10,079 nucleotides of DNA from the NCBI GenBank assembly GCA_947174225.1, contig CAMWIF010000069.1, positions 1 through 10,079 of the forward strand, written 5' to 3'. Positions 6,267 through 10,079 of the stretch are shown piece after piece. A program made the position numbers and the translations under genes. The DNA comes from an uncultured Porphyromonadaceae bacterium. GTDB taxonomy: Bacteria; Bacteroidota; Bacteroidia; Bacteroidales; Muribaculaceae. Below the pieces are notes generated by a model. The model did not search any database, was not told the DNA's origin, and worked only from the letters and a program-made list of their open reading frames with translations. Numbering within the stretch: the stretch's first letter is position 1; the number at the start of each line of letters is the position of its first letter.

Positions 6267-7832
6267 ATGAACCGCCCTCTTTCAACTCTGCTGACCCTCT
6301 TACTCACTGCCTCATCCATAGCTATGGCTCAGGAAGATGTCAAGGTCGGCTACGACGCTCGTCAGTATCTGGGCAATATCAGCTATGGGAGCGCAAATCC
6401 CGTGGCTCTAAATTATATGCCCCTCCCGGACATTGCCGACATTCATGTGGCTTATCGTCATGAGGACGGTGATTTCCATCTCATTGATCAGGCAGCCTCG
6501 TCTAACCTTTGGCTTGTGAATTTCTCCGGTATGAAAAGGCTCGGAAAAGTGACATTCGGTGGAAGCCTTGTCTACCGTAACGCCACTCTGAACGACCGTG
6601 CCTGGAACAACACCCTGTTTGTCTCAGCCAACAATCCCTTTATCATTTGCGACTCCATTAAGAGTAAGTTCAATCCGGAGACATTTCATCTCGACGGAGG
6701 GGCGGCATATAAAGTAGGAGAAAATCTCCTTTTAGGTCTCTCAGCAAATTACGATGTGGGCAGCTCTGCCACTCAGAAAGACCCCCGACCGGAGATAAAG
6801 GGTATGAGATTCCGTCTTACTCCGGGCGTAGAGTATGCTTTCGGCCTACACAATATCGGGCTATCCGGCGAAGTTGAATGGCTTTCGGAAGAGGTGACTC
6901 ACACTGTGGTGCGCACCACCACCAAACAATACGTTTTTCTTTTTCAAGGTCTGGGCGTGTTTGAGACCAAGGATGCTCTCGGTTATCGCCGTAAATACAA
7001 CGGTACTCACTGGGGCGCACAGGTTCAGTATACTTTCAACAATTCCGCTACTGCCCCTGTCTCCAACTTCTTTCAAGCCGGCTATTACAGCGAGTTTGAG
7101 GATGCCATCGACGGCAGTTCAAATATGAAGTATAAAGGGGGTCGCTATAACGGCACCGGATTCTCCCTTCAAGACCGGTTTATGCTGAGAGTATCTGAAA
7201 ATACGGTACATAACATCACCCTAAATGCATCAATGTCTGACAGCAAAGGACGCTGGTATACCCAGCGCCAGAGCACGGATGCTAACGGCAACCTTACCTA
7301 TGAGGTGATAAATGAAAGCGACAACCTTGAGTCTACCTATATGGACTTCGGTGTAGGTTATCGCTATGACAGGCTTTCCACCTCCGGGGTGCCTACGTTC
7401 CAAGTCGGGGCGAAAGGTATTTTCTCCAACACCGAAACCAAGAATAAGATCTACGCAGCCAAAGAGAACTATTCAAATGCACTTTTTGCACTTGACGCCT
7501 TAAAACGTTTTAAAGTGAAAAAGGGATGGATAGGAGCCAGTCTCAACGCCGCTTACCGGATGAATCTGGAAAGCAAAATCAATCTCAACGAGATGCCTCC
7601 CACCTACTCAGTGATAATGCAGAACTACACACGCCCTGCATTCGCTGCCCTAACCACCGACTTCTGGCAAGCCGGTCTCTCCCTCTCCTACTCTCTTCCC
7701 ATATCTGTGCTCGGCTACGGTTCCCTTCTGGAAATCAAAATCGACGGCGACTACAGAAACCGCACTAAGGCTGTGCCGGGCGAAAACAACGACCGGTTTA
7801 CTCTCGGAGCGCAAGTCGGTTTTGTTTTCTGA
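6267..7832 (+). CDS. DUF6850-like outer-membrane beta-barrel protein
   Basis: This complete 521-residue protein has a Sec signal peptide at residues 1-21 (cleavage at AMA-QE) and no lipobox. The mature part shows alternating hydrophobic/polar strands rich in aromatic residues and Gly throughout, for example FGGSLVYRN, MDFGVGYRYD and WIGASLNAAYRMN. It ends in FTLGAQVGFVF with a terminal Phe, as expected of an outer-membrane beta-barrel inserted by BamA. It is too short for a TonB receptor and has no plug. The match to the Bacteroidales family DUF6850 is from memory. The gene follows the lipoprotein gene by 81 bases, with a hairpin in the gap, and precedes the peptidase gene by 64 bases. It may be a second channel or a scaffold for the system; nothing in the sequence fixes its role. 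The start is set by the signal peptide. No promoter is visible in front of it, which fits co-transcription. Confidence 0.75.
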   Translation: MNRPLSTLLTLLLTASSIAMAQEDVKVGYDARQYLGNISYGSANPVALNYMPLPDIADIHVAYRHEDGDFHLIDQAASSNLWLVNFSGMKRLGKVTFGGSLVYRNATLNDRAWNNTLFVSANNPFIICDSIKSKFNPETFHLDGGAAYKVGENLLLGLSANYDVGSSATQKDPRPEIKGMRFRLTPGVEYAFGLHNIGLSGEVEWLSEEVTHTVVRTTTKQYVFLFQGLGVFETKDALGYRRKYNGTHWGAQVQYTFNNSATAPVSNFFQAGYYSEFEDAIDGSSNMKYKGGRYNGTGFSLQDRFMLRVSENTVHNITLNASMSDSKGRWYTQRQSTDANGNLTYEVINESDNLESTYMDFGVGYRYDRLSTSGVPTFQVGAKGIFSNTETKNKIYAAKENYSNALFALDALKRFKVKKGWIGASLNAAYRMNLESKINLNEMPPTYSVIMQNYTRPAFAALTTDFWQAGLSLSYSLPISVLGYGSLLEIKIDGDYRNRTKAVPGENNDRFTLGAQVGFVF

Positions 7833-7896
7833 CCACTTACACCTGAGGCATAATTCCATAGCCACATAACCCATCATAAGCAAACTATCCAGCTAT

Positions 7897-10079
7897 ATGA
7901 AAACAAAAAAATATTTTATAGCCGCAGCTCTTCTCCTCTCATCAGTGCTCCCATCTTTGGCGGAGAAAAGGGGATTTGCAATCGTCATCGACCCGCAAAG
8001 CTATTCACAAGCCACCAAAGAGGTAGAAGCCTACGCCAAGTCTATTGAAGCAGACGGACTCAAGCCCATCATCATAAAGAACAATGTGGATTCTCCCGAA
8101 AAGATACGCGAGCAACTTCTGAAGCTGTATAAGGATAAGAAGAATCCCATTGAGGGGGCTGTATTCATTGGCGACATACCCGTGCCAATGGTCAGGGACG
8201 CACAGCATCTCACCTCCGCATTCAAAATGAACCAGGTGGAATATCCTTGGGAGGAATCATCTGTTCCGTCTGACCGCTACTATGACGATTTTGACCTGAA
8301 ATTCGACTTCATCAAACAGGATTCCATCCAACCCCTATATCATTATTTCTCTCTCCGTCCCGATTCTCCCCAATATCTTTCACCCGACATCTATTCCGGA
8401 CGCATTGTCCCTATCGACAACGGTAAGGACGACAAGTATGAGCTGCTTCGTCATTATCTCACAAAGATTGTGGCATTGCGCGAGGAACCCAATATTCTCG
8501 ACCAGCTCCTCTTCTTTGCAGGTCACGGCTTCGTGTCGGAATCCATCGTGGCACGTATCGACGAAAAAGCTGCACATCTCCAGAATTTCCCCTGGATGCA
8601 CCAGCGTAAGCAGGGTATTGAATACATCGACCACAAGCGTGACAAATTCGTGAAAAACCGTCTCATGACAGAGCTTCAGCGACGCGACCTTGACGTGGCT
8701 CTGCTCCATCACCATGGTCTTGATCAGATAGAATATCTCAACAATGAGCCGGATCCTGATACCCCCACTGAGATGGTACATACCATAAAGGATTACGCCA
8801 ACTATGTATATCGCCGTCATCGCGGTAAAGGCACACCCGACGATAGCATCAAGGCGAATGTAGCACGCAACCTTGGAGGCTTGCCGATTGAGTGGTTTGA
8901 GGATGAGGAGAGCGAGGAGCATCGCAAGCACGACTCTATTATGGAGCGTAAACTCAACCTTTACGTTGAAGACTTCGACGACTTCACGCCCAACTGCCGT
9001 CTGGTGATTCTCGACGCCTGCTTCAACGGCTCATTCCATCTTCCCAAATACATTGCCGGCTCATATATCTTCGATGAAGGTAAGACAGCTGCCACCATTG
9101 CCAACAGTGTCAACGTGCTTCAGGATAAATGGTCAGACCGTTACCTCGGTCTTGTAGGCTTAGGTATGCGCGTGGGTAATCTTCCGAAATACAACACTTA
9201 TCTTGAGAGCCACTGCATAGGCGACCCTGCTTTCCGTTTCAAATCGGCAGTGGAGGGTCTTGATGCCAACGAGATGCTCAATCAACCCGCCTCCTGGTGG
9301 GCTGGACAGATAGACTCTGAATACCCTGCGGTCCGTGTCATGGCTCTGCGTCAGCTTGTAGACAATGATATGATTGATTCCGACCGTCTGCTCGAAATCT
9401 ACACCAACGATCCTTCAGAGGTAGTGAGAATGGAAGCTATGACACTTCTTTCCCAGTATGACGACGAAAATTTCGTAAAATGTCTGGAGATGATTCCTGA
9501 CGACAGCTATGAGATGATTCAGCGTTATGGTCTCAACTACATCGCTAAAAATGGCGACCGTCGTCTTGTCCCGGCTCTTGTCAAGATAGCGAAGAAAAAC
9601 AACACCGGTAAACGAATCGAATTTGGTGTGAGCCAGGCAGCCTCCTATTATCCTGCTGAAATGCTTATTGCAGAACTCGACAACTCTTTCGACCCACTCG
9701 ACTATGCTGAGGGGGAAGTGGTAAAAGGATACGTGGCTGATGCCCTCAACAAATATGCCAACTCTTATCGTCTGAAAGATGTGGAGACCTTATGCCATAA
9801 TGATTCAGCATCGGTAAAGGCAAAGAAACAGGCTATCCGTACTTTCCGCAATTCCACAATGCACTATAAGGTTGATGACCTGTTGGAATATGTTCAGGTA
9901 TGTCAGGATGATGACATTACCGTTGACCTTTTGGAAGCTCTCGGCTGGTTCCGTCCTTCGTTCCGCCACGCCGACATCAGCAAAGTAGCTGCAGAGATGA
10001 GCCGTGATTCCAAGCGTTCAGATCGTGTGCGTAAAGCAGCTTTGCAGACCTACAACCGCATTGAAGACAACCGTAAAGG
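7897..10079 (+). CDS. Secreted gingipain-like (C25, clan CD) cysteine peptidase homologue with HEAT-like repeats (runs off right edge)
   Basis: From the ATG at 7897 the frame stays open for 727 codons plus two bases to the window end. A Sec signal peptide covers residues 1-22 (PSLA-EK). Residues about 25-175 follow the gingipain subdomain pattern: KRGFAIVIDP, a strand-helix region, GAVFIGDIPVPM (87-98), SDRYYDDFD (125-133) and PDIYSGRIVPI (163-173). The likely catalytic pair is His273 (VALLHHHG) and Cys375 (RLVILDACFNG), each after a hydrophobic strand as in clan CD. A second His-Gly at 210-211 (FFAGHG) is an alternative. GDPAF at 442-446 matches the end of C25 domains. His273 and Cys375 are 102 residues apart, much more than the roughly 33 in gingipain R, because of a charged stretch at about 285-365. 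From about 462 onward there are HEAT-like helical pairs (AVRVMALRQLV, VVRMEAMTLLSQYDD, RVRKAALQTYNRI) instead of Ig-like domains. Any C-terminal sorting domain lies outside the window. Activity is unproven. It is the fourth gene of the operon, 64 bases after the barrel gene. Confidence 0.8.
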   Translation, partial: MKTKKYFIAAALLLSSVLPSLAEKRGFAIVIDPQSYSQATKEVEAYAKSIEADGLKPIIIKNNVDSPEKIREQLLKLYKDKKNPIEGAVFIGDIPVPMVRDAQHLTSAFKMNQVEYPWEESSVPSDRYYDDFDLKFDFIKQDSIQPLYHYFSLRPDSPQYLSPDIYSGRIVPIDNGKDDKYELLRHYLTKIVALREEPNILDQLLFFAGHGFVSESIVARIDEKAAHLQNFPWMHQRKQGIEYIDHKRDKFVKNRLMTELQRRDLDVALLHHHGLDQIEYLNNEPDPDTPTEMVHTIKDYANYVYRRHRGKGTPDDSIKANVARNLGGLPIEWFEDEESEEHRKHDSIMERKLNLYVEDFDDFTPNCRLVILDACFNGSFHLPKYIAGSYIFDEGKTAATIANSVNVLQDKWSDRYLGLVGLGMRVGNLPKYNTYLESHCIGDPAFRFKSAVEGLDANEMLNQPASWWAGQIDSEYPAVRVMALRQLVDNDMIDSDRLLEIYTNDPSEVVRMEAMTLLSQYDDENFVKCLEMIPDDSYEMIQRYGLNYIAKNGDRRLVPALVKIAKKNNTGKRIEFGVSQAASYYPAEMLIAELDNSFDPLDYAEGEVVKGYVADALNKYANSYRLKDVETLCHNDSASVKAKKQAIRTFRNSTMHYKVDDLLEYVQVCQDDDITVDLLEALGWFRPSFRHADISKVAAEMSRDSKRSDRVRKAALQTYNRIEDNRK

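Noticed and set aside
8380..8931. 183-codon open frame on the minus strand
   Set aside because: It is antisense to the peptidase homologue's catalytic region, which has coherent C25 motifs. The antisense protein shows no family features and has no promoter.

Overview
The window looks like chromosome of an anaerobic gut or oral Bacteroidales, possibly Muribaculaceae or a relative; the family assignment is an inference. The evidence is: promoters of the Bacteroidetes type (TTTG or TTG, about 20 bp, then TAnnTTTG), no Shine-Dalgarno motifs before the genes, lipoproteins with acidic residues just after the lipid-anchor cysteine, and protein families largely confined to this order (a TonB receptor with an N-terminal CarboxypepD_reg-like domain, DUF4876- and DUF6850-like proteins, a TlpA-like lipoprotein, and a DUF6057-like membrane protein).

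Left part, minus strand (1-1593). The first 83 codons of a multi-pass membrane protein run off the left edge. Its promoter sits so close to the start codon that the transcript may be leaderless. Next to it is a complete 373-residue lipoprotein with a C-terminal thioredoxin fold (WCGWC active site). Between these two genes lie two related hairpins with T-tracts, both oriented to terminate minus-strand transcription coming from the thioredoxin gene.

Divergent intergenic region (1594-2031). This 438-base AT-rich stretch holds a 14-bp perfect palindrome, a good plus-strand promoter, and a leader of about 210 nt with three stem-loops. The first stem-loop starts almost at the predicted transcript start.

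Right part, plus strand (2032-10079). Four genes in a row are separated by 53, 81 and 64 nt and are probably one operon. They are a 956-residue TonB-dependent receptor, a 409-residue lipoprotein (DUF4876-like, with lamin-tail-like features), a 521-residue outer-membrane beta-barrel protein (DUF6850-like), and a large secreted gingipain-like (C25, clan CD) cysteine-peptidase homologue. The last continues into HEAT-like helical repeats and runs off the right edge. A perfect 11-bp hairpin between genes two and three may set their relative expression.

Taken together, the operon reads as a cell-envelope system in which a peptidase homologue, a probably surface-exposed lipoprotein and a second barrel protein work with a TonB receptor that has no SusD partner. 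The substrate cannot be read from the sequence. Uptake of a peptide, or of a cofactor released from protein, is an inference from the peptidase and the TonB receptor.
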